Shown: positions 1-8,504, counted from the stretch's first letter. The stretch: DNA of 35,209 nt from Deltaproteobacteria bacterium (GCA_016875255.1 VGRU01000008.1:1-35209); one strand, 5' to 3'. Numbers and translations are program-made. The notes: a model not told the origin generated them from the letters alone.

Positions 1-27
1 GCAATATCAATTCTTTTTCCCTTTTGC

Positions 28-57
28 TTGACACCATCCCACCAACTCTGTTAGCAT
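28..57 (+). promoter_or_regulatory. candidate sigma70 promoter for the amidohydrolase gene
   Basis: TTGACA at 28-33 is followed, after 18 bases, by TAGCAT at 52-57. The -35 is perfect and the -10 matches four of six consensus bases. The start codon of the next gene lies about 33 bases downstream. Confidence 0.45.
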
Positions 58-89
58 TTTGAAAATTTTTCAAACCGGAGAGGCGATCC

Positions 90-902
90 TTGATCAAGCT
101 GGCAGGAATCCAGATATCTTGCAGTGAGGAGAAAGAAAAGACTATAGAAAAAGCGACAAAATTTGCGCAAATTGCTGTTGAGCGGGGGGCCCATATCATC
201 TGCTTTCAGGAGCTGTTTACTACCCACTGGTTTCCAAGAGAGATGAACCCCGGCCATTTTCTTTTGGCCGAGACAGTGGAAGGCCCAACCGTAATGAGGA
301 TGCGAGAATTGGCAAAACAGCACGGGGTGGTTTTGGTCTGTCCCATTTTTGAAAAAGACAAGGAGGCGTTTTATAATTCTGCGGTGGTCATCAATACGGA
401 AGGAGAGGTTTTGGGAATCTATCGGAAGGTCCATGTTCCACAGATTCCCCTCTGGGAAGAGAGGTTCTACTTCTCTTCAGGCAACCTCGGGTTTCCTGTG
501 TTTCAAACGAAATTTGGAATGATCGGCGTTCAAATCTGCTGGGACAATTTTTTCCCGGAGGGATCCAGAATATTGGCCCTGAAGGGGGCCCAGATCATCT
601 TTGCCCCTACGGCAGCCGCCTTTGCCTCACAGGAAAGATGGAGGACAGTGATTTCGAGCCATGCGATGACCAATGGTGTGTTTATCTTCAGGGTGAACCG
701 GGTGGGAAGCGAAGAGAAACAGGATTTCTATGGTAAATCTTTCTGTGTGTCTCCGGAAGGGGAATTGATGGACAAACCAAGCGGAATGAAGGAAGGCATC
801 GCCTTGATTGACGTCGACCTTAAACACATTGACCGGGCCAGAAAGGAATGGCCTTTTTTAAAAGAGAGGAAACCGGAAACGTATCGGGAGATCATCCTTT
901 AA
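90..902 (+). CDS. carbon-nitrogen hydrolase (nitrilase superfamily, N-carbamoylputrescine amidase-like)
   Basis: Cytoplasmic amidohydrolase of the nitrilase superfamily, 270 residues, which is a normal full length. The catalytic triad is visible: Glu41 in FQELF, Lys113 in YRKVHVP and Cys150 in QICWDNFFPEG. The ICWD-x-x-x-PE signature and the overall layout resemble N-carbamoylputrescine amidase (AguB), which releases putrescine in the agmatine route. No agmatine deiminase gene is present here, so the substrate is uncertain; other C-N hydrolases, such as beta-ureidopropionase types, are possible. The start is a TTG at 90, chosen because GGAGAGG lies 7 to 13 bases upstream and no better start fits the conserved beginning. 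It appears to be a single-gene unit behind its own promoter. Confidence 0.85.
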   Translation: MIKLAGIQISCSEEKEKTIEKATKFAQIAVERGAHIICFQELFTTHWFPREMNPGHFLLAETVEGPTVMRMRELAKQHGVVLVCPIFEKDKEAFYNSAVVINTEGEVLGIYRKVHVPQIPLWEERFYFSSGNLGFPVFQTKFGMIGVQICWDNFFPEGSRILALKGAQIIFAPTAAAFASQERWRTVISSHAMTNGVFIFRVNRVGSEEKQDFYGKSFCVSPEGELMDKPSGMKEGIALIDVDLKHIDRARKEWPFLKERKPETYREIIL

Positions 903-950
903 CAATGAAAACGATCACAGGCCTTGGGTAAAGGTTACGGTTACGAAGCC

Positions 951-970
951 CCTGCCTACCGGCAGGCAGG
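951..970. repeat. 20-bp near-perfect palindrome, GCCGGCAGGC type
   Basis: CCTGCCTACC is followed by GGCAGGCAGG; the arms are complementary except for one base. The same palindrome, perfect and slightly longer, occurs at 6362-6383. It sits among short GGTTACGGTTACG-like direct repeats between the amidohydrolase and lepB. Confidence 0.7.
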
Positions 971-1020
971 CGTTTCGGTTACCGGTAACGGTTACGTGTA
1001 AAGAATTAAGAACCGATAAA

Positions 1021-1084
1021 CGTTACCTTTTACTAACGATACGGGCATCGTTACCCTTACCGTTAGAGTTTGTTTTTTAGGCAA
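1021..1084 (+). repeat. dispersed repeat ending at the lepB ribosome binding site
   Basis: The stretch AACGATACGGGCATCGTTAC continues into CCTTACCGTTAGAG and a T-rich tail followed by AGGCA. A closely similar stretch lies at 6423-6465, directly before asnB. Related pieces in opposite orientation lie at about 2995-3115. The element contains the inverted pair AACGAT/ATCGTT. Confidence 0.65.
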
Positions 1085-1093
1085 GAGGAGAAA

Positions 1094-1726
1094 ATGAATA
1101 AGCGAAAATTTATTAAAGAGTATTTAGAGCCGATACTCATCGCCATATTGATCGCTCTTTTTATTCGAACCTTTATTGTTCAAGCCTTTAAAATTCCCTC
1201 CAGTTCGATGGAACCAACCCTTCAGATCGGGGATCATATCCTTGTCAGTAAATTTATTTATGGGATTAAAATCCCTTTTACCCAGGCCAAACTGTTTCAA
1301 TATAAAAATCCTCAGAGAGGAGATGTGATCGTTTTCATCTTTCCTAAAGACTCTTCAAAGGATTTCATCAAGAGAGTGGTTGGAATCGGCGGGGATCGGG
1401 TCGATATCGAGGGGGAGAAAGTTTATATCAATGGAAAGCAAATGGAGGACCCGTGGGGGTATTACGACACAAAAAACGAGTGGAGGAGAACCCTTGGCCC
1501 CGTGGGCCCTTTTGAACATGTGGTTGTGCCGGAAGATCACCTCTTTGTCCTGGGAGATAACCGGGACAACAGTCAGGACAGCCGTTTTTGGGGGTTTGTC
1601 CATCTGAGCGAGGTGAGGGGGAAAGCTTTTATCATTTATTTTTCAGGACCAAGTTTCTTAAATATTTTATTCCCGTGGATATGGGATGAGATCAGGTGGG
1701 GAAGGTTTGGCAAGTTCATTTATTGA
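1094..1726 (+). CDS. lepB: signal peptidase I
   Basis: Membrane-bound leader peptidase that removes signal peptides from exported proteins at the outer face of the inner membrane. It has 210 residues, with one N-terminal transmembrane segment at about 12-31. The catalytic Ser38 sits in SSSMEPT (box B) and the general base Lys93 in KRVVG (box D); the later GDNRDNSQDSR box E is also present. An upstream TTG at 1070 is in frame, but the ATG at 1094 has GAGGAG 4 to 9 bases before it and gives the usual N terminus, so I start there. The 3' end overlaps the convergent ribF by seven bases. Confidence 0.95.
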   Translation: MNKRKFIKEYLEPILIAILIALFIRTFIVQAFKIPSSSMEPTLQIGDHILVSKFIYGIKIPFTQAKLFQYKNPQRGDVIVFIFPKDSSKDFIKRVVGIGGDRVDIEGEKVYINGKQMEDPWGYYDTKNEWRRTLGPVGPFEHVVVPEDHLFVLGDNRDNSQDSRFWGFVHLSEVRGKAFIIYFSGPSFLNILFPWIWDEIRWGRFGKFIY

Positions 1727-2649
1727 TTTCGGAAGACATTTGTTTTGGCCCATTCGATATCTTTTCTGATCTGCTCGATTAACATTTCTATTGAAGTAAA
1801 ACGGATTTCATCACGGATTCTTTTCGTAAAGCACACCTGGAGGTCCTCGCCGTAAATCTCACGATCAAAGTTTAAGATATGAACCTCCAATGACACAGCG
1901 TTTGCATTAAAGGTCGGATTGAATCCGATATTGGCAAGGCCATTGAAACCCTGGCCATGCAAATTCACCCTGACCGCATACACCCCGGGTTTGGGATAAA
2001 GCTCTTCAGTCATTTCAAGATTGGCCGTGGGAATACCAAGAGTATGACCCCTTTTCGCCCCCTCGATCACACGCCCGATCACCGGATAATCTCTTCCCAT
2101 TAATTTCGAAGCCTTTTCCACCTCTCCATTCCCGATAAGGTCTCTGATCTTGGAACTGCTGACGATGGCGTCATCAACGATTAATGCCTCCACCACCTCG
2201 ACTTCAATTCCAAATCTGGCGCAATTTTCTTTAAGGGAATCCACATCCCCGCTCTTCTCTTTGCCAAATCGATAATTATATCCGACAAGGATCTTTTTAG
2301 CTCCGACTTTCCCCGCCAGGATGCTTTTTACAAATTCAGGAGGTGAAAGCCATGCAAAAGCCATGGTAAATTGAATGCAAAGGACTTTGTCCACCCCGGT
2401 TTCTTCGATGAACATCATTTTCTTTTTAAACGGGGTGAGCAGGGGAGGGCATTGATCGGGGGAAAGTATTTTCAGGGGATGGGGTTCAAAGGTGATGACA
2501 ACGGATTCCCCGCCAATCTTTCTGGCTTCCTCTTTGACTTTTTTAAATATTCTCTGGTGCCCGAGATGAACGCCATCAAAATTTCCCAGTGTGACCACGG
2601 GATTCCTGAAGGGTTCTTTTAAATTTTCAATTCCTTTGATGATTTCCAT
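1720..2649 (-). CDS. ribF: bifunctional riboflavin kinase / FAD synthetase
   Basis: Makes FMN from riboflavin and ATP, then FAD from FMN and ATP. The 309 residues match the family. The N-terminal nucleotidyltransferase domain shows GNFDGVHLGH at 22-31, GYNYRFGK at 123-130 and SSSKIR at 164-169. The C-terminal flavokinase domain shows GIPTAN at 205-210, then GVYAV and a conserved NIGFNPTF region. It is transcribed toward lepB, and the two stop regions overlap by seven bases, so termination there must be shared or rely on read-through. FAD supply suits the many flavoproteins encoded further right, but no direct link is visible. Confidence 0.95.
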   Translation of the reverse strand: MEIIKGIENLKEPFRNPVVTLGNFDGVHLGHQRIFKKVKEEARKIGGESVVITFEPHPLKILSPDQCPPLLTPFKKKMMFIEETGVDKVLCIQFTMAFAWLSPPEFVKSILAGKVGAKKILVGYNYRFGKEKSGDVDSLKENCARFGIEVEVVEALIVDDAIVSSSKIRDLIGNGEVEKASKLMGRDYPVIGRVIEGAKRGHTLGIPTANLEMTEELYPKPGVYAVRVNLHGQGFNGLANIGFNPTFNANAVSLEVHILNFDREIYGEDLQVCFTKRIRDEIRFTSIEMLIEQIRKDIEWAKTNVFRNQ

Positions 2650-2680
2650 GGCGATAATTTTCGTCTTGATTAAAAATTAG

Positions 2681-2789
2681 CGCTTATCATTGTCGAAACT
2701 CGTATCGAGGCTCGTATAGGGAATCTGGATGCTCGAGCTTCATTTTCCGAGTTTCGGGCTTCGATGCCAGCATCGTCACCGTTAAACGC
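2681..2789. repeat. dispersed intergenic repeat (copy A of the TCGTATCGA family)
   Basis: Begins CGCTTATCATTGTCGAAAC and continues TCGTATCGAGG, and ends in a loosely inverted CGTTAAACG. The left end is nearly identical to 6281-6310. The interior is rich in CTCGTAT, GCTCGAG and TTCGGGC words. No coding potential is seen. Confidence 0.65.
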
Positions 2790-2815
2790 TGATGGGGGGT
2801 TCAACGTATGATCAC

Positions 2816-2843
2816 TTGACTTTAATCGAAAAAAATATAAAAT
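2816..2843 (+). promoter_or_regulatory. promoter of tRNA-Leu
   Basis: TTGACT at 2816-2821 and TAAAAT at 2838-2843 are separated by 16 bases. The predicted transcript would begin about 30 bases before the mature tRNA. Confidence 0.5.
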
Positions 2844-2879
2844 AGTATCTGACTTTTTTCAATGCAGTGATTTGCAGAG

Positions 2880-2968
2880 GCCGAAGTGGCGGAATTGGTA
2901 GACGCGCTAGATTCAGGGTCTAGTGGGGAGTAGTCCCCGTGGGGGTTCAAGTCCCTTCTTCGGCACCA
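2880..2968 (+). tRNA. tRNA-Leu (anticodon CAG)
   Basis: The acceptor stem GCCGAAG (2880-2886) pairs with CTTCGGC (2958-2964), followed by A and an encoded CCA. The anticodon stem CTAGA/TCTAG encloses TTCAGGG, giving anticodon CAG for CUG codons. A long variable arm (GGGGAGTAGTCCCC) marks a class II tRNA, as expected for leucine. The T arm contains GGTTCAAGTCC. Confidence 0.96.
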
Positions 2969-2994
2969 ACCTTCCTATTAAGATGGTTTATCGG

Positions 2995-3112
2995 TTAAGG
3001 TAAGGATGCCCGTATCGTTGATAAAAGGTTACGTTTAACGGCTTTAAATTCTTTTTACGTAACCGCATAACGATTCACGAAACGGGCTTCGTAACCGTGT
3101 CCCCATTACTGG
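2995..3112. repeat. GGTTACGT/ACGTAACC repeat cluster between tRNA-Leu and the PBP gene
   Basis: Contains GGTAAGGATGCCCGTATCGT, the reverse complement of the word shared by 1030-1060 and 6423-6450, plus inverted GGTTACGT and ACGTAACC. It fills the gap between the tRNA and the 3' end of the minus-strand penicillin-binding protein and may fold into hairpins. No gene is seen. Confidence 0.55.
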
Positions 3113-5167
3113 TTACCTGGTTTTTGAAGAAAGATTCATGTCGAATTTGAAGAAGTCGGTGGTTGCAACCAATCGGGTCGAAGTTTTTGAAGTGGGTCCT
3201 GTTCCTTCCTTGAAACATTCAAGAACTCCTCCTTTATCCGAACCCATCTGGCCTGTTTTAGGATCGATCTTCATAAACTCGATCCCTTCGGGAATAGGGA
3301 AGGCTTTAATGTCTTTGTCCTTCAACGCCCTTGACATAAAAGCGACCCAGATGGGAGAGGCCGCACGAGCGCCGGTCTCATTTTCACCAAGGGACCTCTC
3401 TTCATCGAAACCCACCCATACACCGGTGAGGAGTTCGGGAGTATAACCGACAAACCAGGCGTCGAAAAATTGATCGGTTGTGCCTGTTTTTGCCGCCACA
3501 GGCCTTTCGAGCGCTTTTGCCCTCCATCCTGTTCCACTCCGAACCGCGCTCTCGAGAAGGTGTGTGATGAGAAAAGCTGTTTGAGTACTGATGACCTGGT
3601 CGACATGATTTAATTCGCCGGGATGATTGAGGGGGAGATGCTCTTCGAGTAAATTTCCGTCCCGGTCGAGAATTTTTTTAATAAAAAGAGGTGTGAACTT
3701 TTTCCCCTGATTGCCAAAGACAGCATAGGCTTTCGTTAATTCATAAAGCGAGAGACCCGAAGAACCCAGAGCCATGGCAAGGTTGTCGTGGAGTGAAGAT
3801 GATATCCCAAGAGTTCGGGCATAATCCCTGATGTAATCAATTCCGATATCGCGGGCAATCTTCACGGTGACGACATTCATCGAATGGGTGAGCGCATTTC
3901 TGAGGGTGGTCGGCCCCATAAATTTGTCTTCAAAATTTTTCGGTCTCCATTTTTTGTTTCCGAATTCGAACACGATCGGAGCGTCAACAACAATCGAAGC
4001 AGGGGTATAACCTTTATCTAAAGCCGAAGCGAAGATAATGGGTTTAAAAGCTGATCCGCTCTGTCTTCTGGCCTGGGTAACCCGGTTGAACTGACTTTTT
4101 CTGAAATCTCTTCCGCCCACCATTGCCCTGACATATCCCGAATCTAATTCGAAGCAGAACAATGCCCCTTCTAAAATGGAAGCCATCTCGCCGGGGCGGT
4201 ACTTCTGTCTGTTTTCTATCTCTTTTAATCCGGATTCAAGCGCTTCCTGAGCGATGTTTTGGGCATAGAGATCGATGGTTGTATGGACCTGGAGGCCGCT
4301 TTTATAAAGGGCATCTTTTCCATATCTCTCTTCGATATATCTCCTCACATGCTCGACAAAATGGGGGGCTTTTTCAAAAGAAAGGCTTTGCTTTCCCTTA
4401 ACCTTTAACGGGGCCTGTAATGCTCTCAGAGATTCACTATGAGAGGTATATCCTTCTTCAACCATCCGGTTCAGAATGTAGATCTGCCTCTTTCTTGCTT
4501 GTTCGGGGTGTTGATGAGGAGAATATTTGGAGGGGGCCTGGGGAAGTCCTGCAAGCAGGGCGGATTCCGCAAGATTCAGCTCTTGAACATCCTTTCCGAA
4601 ATAATTTTCAGAAGCAACTGCAACTCCATAAGCTCCGTGTCCTAAATAGATTTGATTAAGATAGAGATGAAGTATCTCCTCCTTGGAAAGATACTTCTCA
4701 ATTTTAAAGGACAGGATGGCCTCACGTATCTTCCTCGAGAAACTCTTTTCTGGGGTAAGGAGAAGCGACTTGACAACCTGCTGAGTGATGGTGCTGCCGC
4801 CCTGTACGATCTCTCCGGAGAAGATATTTTTAAAAAGCGCTCGCAAAATAGCCCAGTAGTCCAATCCCTTATGCTGAAAAAATCTGGCGTCCTCTCCTGC
4901 GACAAAGGCTTGAATTAAATGATTGGGGAGCCTATCAAGAGAGATGACCTCTCTCTTCTCCATAAAAAATTCTCCAATCAGCTCTCCATTTTCAGAAAAA
5001 ATTTTGGTGATGGCAGGAGGTTTATAATTCTTTAAACTTTCAATGCTTGGAAGATCGTGGCTGAAATAGAAGTAGGAGACGCCTCCAAATACAATGATGG
5101 AAGTTAGAGATACCATCAGTATTGAAATCAAAACCTTAGCCGTTTTTTCTGTTAAAGGTGATTTCAT
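3113..5167 (-). CDS. mrcA: penicillin-binding protein 1A (bifunctional transglycosylase/transpeptidase)
   Basis: Class A PBP that polymerises and crosslinks peptidoglycan on the outer face of the inner membrane. It has 684 residues, somewhat shorter than E. coli PBP1A (850). The transmembrane anchor is at about 11-35. The GT51 transglycosylase domain has E92-D93 in EDARFFQHKG and GGSTITQQ at 123-130. The transpeptidase has Ser372 and Lys375 in SAFK, SMN at 429-431, and KTGT at 560-563. All catalytic residues are present, so the enzyme should be active. The gene stands alone on the minus strand, divergent from the glycosyltransferase gene. TATAAT lies on the minus strand 12 bases upstream of the ATG, but no good -35 accompanies it. 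Confidence 0.93.
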   Translation of the reverse strand: MKSPLTEKTAKVLISILMVSLTSIIVFGGVSYFYFSHDLPSIESLKNYKPPAITKIFSENGELIGEFFMEKREVISLDRLPNHLIQAFVAGEDARFFQHKGLDYWAILRALFKNIFSGEIVQGGSTITQQVVKSLLLTPEKSFSRKIREAILSFKIEKYLSKEEILHLYLNQIYLGHGAYGVAVASENYFGKDVQELNLAESALLAGLPQAPSKYSPHQHPEQARKRQIYILNRMVEEGYTSHSESLRALQAPLKVKGKQSLSFEKAPHFVEHVRRYIEERYGKDALYKSGLQVHTTIDLYAQNIAQEALESGLKEIENRQKYRPGEMASILEGALFCFELDSGYVRAMVGGRDFRKSQFNRVTQARRQSGSAFKPIIFASALDKGYTPASIVVDAPIVFEFGNKKWRPKNFEDKFMGPTTLRNALTHSMNVVTVKIARDIGIDYIRDYARTLGISSSLHDNLAMALGSSGLSLYELTKAYAVFGNQGKKFTPLFIKKILDRDGNLLEEHLPLNHPGELNHVDQVISTQTAFLITHLLESAVRSGTGWRAKALERPVAAKTGTTDQFFDAWFVGYTPELLTGVWVGFDEERSLGENETGARAASPIWVAFMSRALKDKDIKAFPIPEGIEFMKIDPKTGQMGSDKGGVLECFKEGTGPTSKTSTRLVATTDFFKFDMNLSSKTR

Positions 5168-5208
5168 AATTATTATAAGATGTTAGAGCAAAGAACATCA
5201 GATATTTC

Positions 5209-5238
5209 TTGACTTCTTAGCCCAAAATATACAATAAT
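5209..5238 (+). promoter_or_regulatory. candidate promoter for the glycosyltransferase gene
   Basis: TTGACT at 5209-5214 and AATAAT at 5233-5238 are separated by 18 bases. They lie in the divergent gap between the PBP gene and the glycosyltransferase gene. Confidence 0.4.
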
Positions 5239-5307
5239 GACGGAGATTTTTCAATTACTTTCCATTTGTCTCCTTCCCTCCTGATGGAGAGAATAAAGGA
5301 GCAATCC

Positions 5308-6264
5308 ATGGCCCATAAACCACTCGAGACACTTTCAATCTTGATCCCTGTTTATAATGAAGTAGATAATATCTTGCCATTGTTTGAAAGATTAAGCGCG
5401 GCGCTTAAGAAGACAGACAGGCCTTATGAAGTGATCTTCATTGATGATGGGAGCACGGATGGAACCCTGGACGCCTTAATAGACATCAACCGCAAAAATC
5501 AGAATATAAAGATGATCAGTTTTACCCGTAATTTTGGTCAGACGGCGGCATTGAGCGCCGGGATCGATTCCTGCAAGGGAGATATTATCATTCCGATGGA
5601 TGGTGATCTTCAAAATGATCCGGAGGATATTCTCCTTCTTCTCCAAAAAATCGAGGAAGGTTACGATGTTGTGAGCGGATGGAGAAAAGACCGCAAAGAT
5701 CCCTTCTTGAACCGAAGATTGCCATCCGTCATTGCCAACAAGATGATTTCGTTCATCGGCGGCGTTCACCTTCATGATTACGGGTGTACGTTGAAGGCGT
5801 ATCGAAAAGATATTTTGAAGAATATCCGTCTCTATGGCGAGATGCACCGTTTCATTCCCATTTATGCAAAGTGGGTGGGGGCCCATGTGACTGAGGTTCC
5901 TGTTAAACATCTTGCAAGAAAGGCCGGTTCTTCAAAATATGGAATAGGCAGAGTCTTCAAAGTGATTCTAGATCTGATGGTGGTGAAGTTCCTTATGTCC
6001 TATTCGCAAAAACCCATCTATGTCTTCGGTGGAATGGGGCTGTTGATGGTTTTAGGCGCTTTTATCTCCGGGGGATACGCCATTTACCTGAAACTCTTAA
6101 AGGGGGTTTCATTTATTTTAACCCCTTTGCCACTGTTAAGCGTCCTTCTTTTAATGCTGGGTTTTCTTTCCATTCTAATGGGTTTTTTGGCGGAGATCCT
6201 GACCAGAACTTACTACGAATCGCAAGGAAAACCCACTTATCATATTAAGGAGACCATCCCATAG
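5308..6264 (+). CDS. family 2 glycosyltransferase, polyprenyl-phosphate sugar transferase type
   Basis: Inverting GT-A glycosyltransferase of 318 residues, resembling dolichol-phosphate mannosyltransferase, GtrB or ArnC. These move a sugar from a nucleotide donor to undecaprenyl phosphate. Visible are SILIPVYNE near the N terminus, DDGSTDG at about 46-52 and the metal-binding MDGDLQND at about 97-104. Two hydrophobic segments at the C terminus (roughly 232-257 and 268-295) anchor it in the membrane. In-frame starts exist at 5266 (TTG) and 5284, but the ATG at 5308 has AAAGGAG seven bases upstream and gives the family N terminus. Placement before an asparagine synthase hints at surface polysaccharide work; the sugar is unknown. 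Confidence 0.88.
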   Translation: MAHKPLETLSILIPVYNEVDNILPLFERLSAALKKTDRPYEVIFIDDGSTDGTLDALIDINRKNQNIKMISFTRNFGQTAALSAGIDSCKGDIIIPMDGDLQNDPEDILLLLQKIEEGYDVVSGWRKDRKDPFLNRRLPSVIANKMISFIGGVHLHDYGCTLKAYRKDILKNIRLYGEMHRFIPIYAKWVGAHVTEVPVKHLARKAGSSKYGIGRVFKVILDLMVVKFLMSYSQKPIYVFGGMGLLMVLGAFISGGYAIYLKLLKGVSFILTPLPLLSVLLLMLGFLSILMGFLAEILTRTYYESQGKPTYHIKETIP

Positions 6265-6280
6265 TATAAATATGGATGAA

Positions 6281-6408
6281 CGTTTATCGTTGTCGAATCT
6301 CGTATCGAAGCAAGAGGCTCGAAATTTGAAGCTCGAGTATCGAGCATCCATATACGAGCCTCCCTGCCTGCCGGCAGGCAGGGATACCAGCTTCGACAAC
6401 GTCAAACG
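6281..6408. repeat. MITE-like repeat with terminal inverted repeats (copy B of the TCGTATCGA family)
   Basis: The left end CGTTTATCGTTGTCGAA (6281-6297) is matched inverted by TTCGACAACGTCAAACG (6392-6408), with two mismatches. The first 30 bases match 2681-2710 closely. A 22-bp perfect palindrome lies inside at 6362-6383. No protein is encoded, so any mobility would need a transposase supplied from elsewhere. Confidence 0.65.
6362..6383. repeat. 22-bp perfect palindrome
   Basis: CCCTGCCTGCC is followed directly by its reverse complement GGCAGGCAGGG. It is the same word as the imperfect palindrome at 951-970. As RNA it could only fold with a few central bases unpaired. Confidence 0.8.
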
Positions 6409-6422
6409 TCAATTTCAGCTCA

Positions 6423-6465
6423 ACGATACGGGCCTCGTTACCCTTACCATTAGACTTTTTAGGCA
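6423..6465 (+). repeat. dispersed repeat abutting the asnB start, second copy of 1021-1084
   Basis: AACGATACGGGCCTCGTTAC, then CCTTACCATTAGAC, a T-run and AGGCA. It is almost the same as the stretch before lepB. Here it supplies the bases just before the asnB start codon, with only a weak AGG as ribosome binding site. Confidence 0.6.
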
Positions 6466-6471
6466 ATTAGT

Positions 6472-8382
6472 ATGTGCGGCATCGTAGGATTTCTCACCTC
6501 AAATCCATCCGATATTCCCGACCACCAAATTCTACAAAGGATGCGGGATCTCCTGACCCATCGCGGACCAGACGACCAGGGCGAGCATATTCGGTCCCTG
6601 AATGAAAAAGGTCCTTTTCTCTTTTTGGGACATCGACGATTAAGCATCATCGATCTGGTTTCAGGTCAACAACCCCTTTCTAATGAGGATGGAACGGTAT
6701 GGGTCCTCTTTAACGGAGAGATATATAATTTCAAAGAATTGAGGGATAGATTAAGAACACTTGGCCACCGGTTTGCGACAAATTCAGATACCGAAGTCAT
6801 CGTCCATTCCTATGAAGAATATGGAGAAGGATGTTTCAAGCGCCTGAATGGGATGTTTGCCATTGGAATCTGGGATGAGCGAAAAAAACAACTCATCCTT
6901 GCGAGGGACCGGCTCGGAAAGAAACCTCTCTATTATAGCGCTCTCCCCGGCACTTTCTTATTTGCTTCAGAATTGAAAGCGATTATGGCCTACCCCAAAT
7001 TCAAACGAAAGATTGCCCCCCTCTCTCTGATGAAATATCTTTTCTATGAATTTATCCCCTCACCGCATACCATCTTTGAAGATGCCATGAAACTCCCGGC
7101 TGCCTCCTACCTGATCTGGAGAGATGAAAAAACGGAAATAAAAAGATATTGGTCCCCCTTCGATATGGAAGTGATAAAAGACATTTCAGAGGAGGAGGCT
7201 GAGTCGAGAATAATCGATCTCCTGAGAACATCAGTCAAAAGGAGACTCATCAGCGATGTCCCTCTGGGTATTTTTTTAAGCGGAGGAATTGATTCAAGCG
7301 CGGTGGCCGCCTTTGCCCAAAGAGAAGTGCCAGGAAAGGTAAAAACATTTTCGATCGGCTTTGAAGACCCATCGTTTGACGAATCAGGATATGCCTCCCT
7401 TGCATCTACTTTTCTCGAAACAGAACATTATGAACAGAGGATGACCCCTGAGGATATGCTTGCCATTGTTCCCCAATTGCCCGATATCTTAGATGAGCCG
7501 ATGGCTGATGCCTCCATCTTGCCCACCTATCTTCTTTCTAAATTCACAAGGAAGCATGTAACAGTCGCATTGGGTGGAGACGGAGGAGATGAGTTGTTTG
7601 CGGGGTATCCCACCTATCTTGCTCATCAACTGGCTAACCCTTATGAAAATTATTTAGGTTTGCTTCATCCACTCGCAACCTATCTTGGGAATTTACTTCC
7701 CGTATCCGATAATAACATCAGTTTCGATTTCAAGGTGAAGAAATTCCTCTCCGGCATCGGCTATCCTGATGGGATCAGAAATTCGATCTGGTTAGGTTCC
7801 TTTCCTTTCATGGAAAATGAAAAAGTATTATCTGATGAAATTCGTACCCAATTCAATCGGGATCGATTGGTTGAGGACCTCGCGCGATATGAGAAGGATT
7901 ATCCATTGAATGACCGAATGACCCTGCTACAATACCTCGATTTAAAACTCTATCTCCAGGAAGCGATTCTGGTAAAGGTAGATCGAGCCAGCATGGCCTG
8001 TTCTCTTGAGGTGAGAGCGCCTTTTCTGGATTATGAGTTAGTCGAGTTTGTAATGAGGCTTCCTTCCAGGCTGAAATTTAAAGGATTTACATCGAAATAC
8101 ATTTTAAAAAGAGCGATGAAGAAATTTCTTCCGCCCGAGGTGGTCCATAGGCCCAAAAAAGGATTTGGCGTTCCCATTGCCAAATGGGTAAAAGGGCCGC
8201 TGAAGGAGTTGTTTAGAAATATGCTGTCGCTGGAGAGAATAGAAAGGGAAGGGTTCTTAAGCCAAGAATATGTGGCTACCCTGCTTGAAGATCACCTAAA
8301 AAACAAGAAGGACAACCGAAAACCACTCTGGACCCTCCTCATCTGGCAACTCTGGGTGGATCGTTATCATCCCTCGCATTGA
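6472..8382 (+). CDS. asnB: asparagine synthase (glutamine-hydrolysing)
   Basis: Transfers glutamine amide nitrogen to aspartate, or in related enzymes to a sugar or peptide acceptor, using ATP. It has 636 residues. The N-terminal class II glutaminase begins MCGIVGF with Cys2 as nucleophile, followed by RGPDDQG and NGEIYNF. The synthetase domain carries the PP-loop SGGIDSS at about 269-275 and a later GGDGGDELF. The length and the nearby glycosyltransferase resemble AsnB paralogues found in exopolysaccharide loci, so a role in envelope modification is as likely as bulk asparagine synthesis. The start is fixed by the need for Cys2. The upstream region is a dispersed repeat and I see no clear promoter in it. 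Confidence 0.92.
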   Translation: MCGIVGFLTSNPSDIPDHQILQRMRDLLTHRGPDDQGEHIRSLNEKGPFLFLGHRRLSIIDLVSGQQPLSNEDGTVWVLFNGEIYNFKELRDRLRTLGHRFATNSDTEVIVHSYEEYGEGCFKRLNGMFAIGIWDERKKQLILARDRLGKKPLYYSALPGTFLFASELKAIMAYPKFKRKIAPLSLMKYLFYEFIPSPHTIFEDAMKLPAASYLIWRDEKTEIKRYWSPFDMEVIKDISEEEAESRIIDLLRTSVKRRLISDVPLGIFLSGGIDSSAVAAFAQREVPGKVKTFSIGFEDPSFDESGYASLASTFLETEHYEQRMTPEDMLAIVPQLPDILDEPMADASILPTYLLSKFTRKHVTVALGGDGGDELFAGYPTYLAHQLANPYENYLGLLHPLATYLGNLLPVSDNNISFDFKVKKFLSGIGYPDGIRNSIWLGSFPFMENEKVLSDEIRTQFNRDRLVEDLARYEKDYPLNDRMTLLQYLDLKLYLQEAILVKVDRASMACSLEVRAPFLDYELVEFVMRLPSRLKFKGFTSKYILKRAMKKFLPPEVVHRPKKGFGVPIAKWVKGPLKELFRNMLSLERIEREGFLSQEYVATLLEDHLKNKKDNRKPLWTLLIWQLWVDRYHPSH

Positions 8383-8402
8383 TCTTGTAAATATCATTCT
8401 GG

Positions 8403-8421
8403 CAGGCCCAGAAGGGGCCTG
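8403..8421 (+). terminator. hairpin after asnB, possible terminator or attenuator
   Basis: CAGGCCC (8403-8409) pairs with GGGCCTG (8415-8421). A T-run comes at 8434-8441, rather distant from the stem for a classical terminator. The hairpin touches the promoter of the efflux operon. Confidence 0.45.
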
Positions 8422-8422
8422 G

Positions 8423-8466
8423 TTGACAAAACCTTTTTTTTAGTTTAAAAATGAATATCGGTTCAT
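8423..8466 (+). promoter_or_regulatory. promoter and possible operator of the tetR-efflux operon
   Basis: TTGACA (8423-8428), 17 bases, then TAAAAA (8446-8451). Directly after the -10 comes the inverted repeat ATGAA-TATCGG-TTCAT at 8451-8466, well placed for the encoded TetR-type protein to block its own promoter. Autoregulation is an inference. Confidence 0.5.
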
Positions 8467-8504
8467 AAAATGAATTAACATTATTGGGACCAGGAGAGAA
8501 TGAT

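Noticed and set aside
51..434. 127-codon minus-strand frame at the window start
   Set aside because: It overlaps the well-supported amidohydrolase gene in antisense and has no motif.
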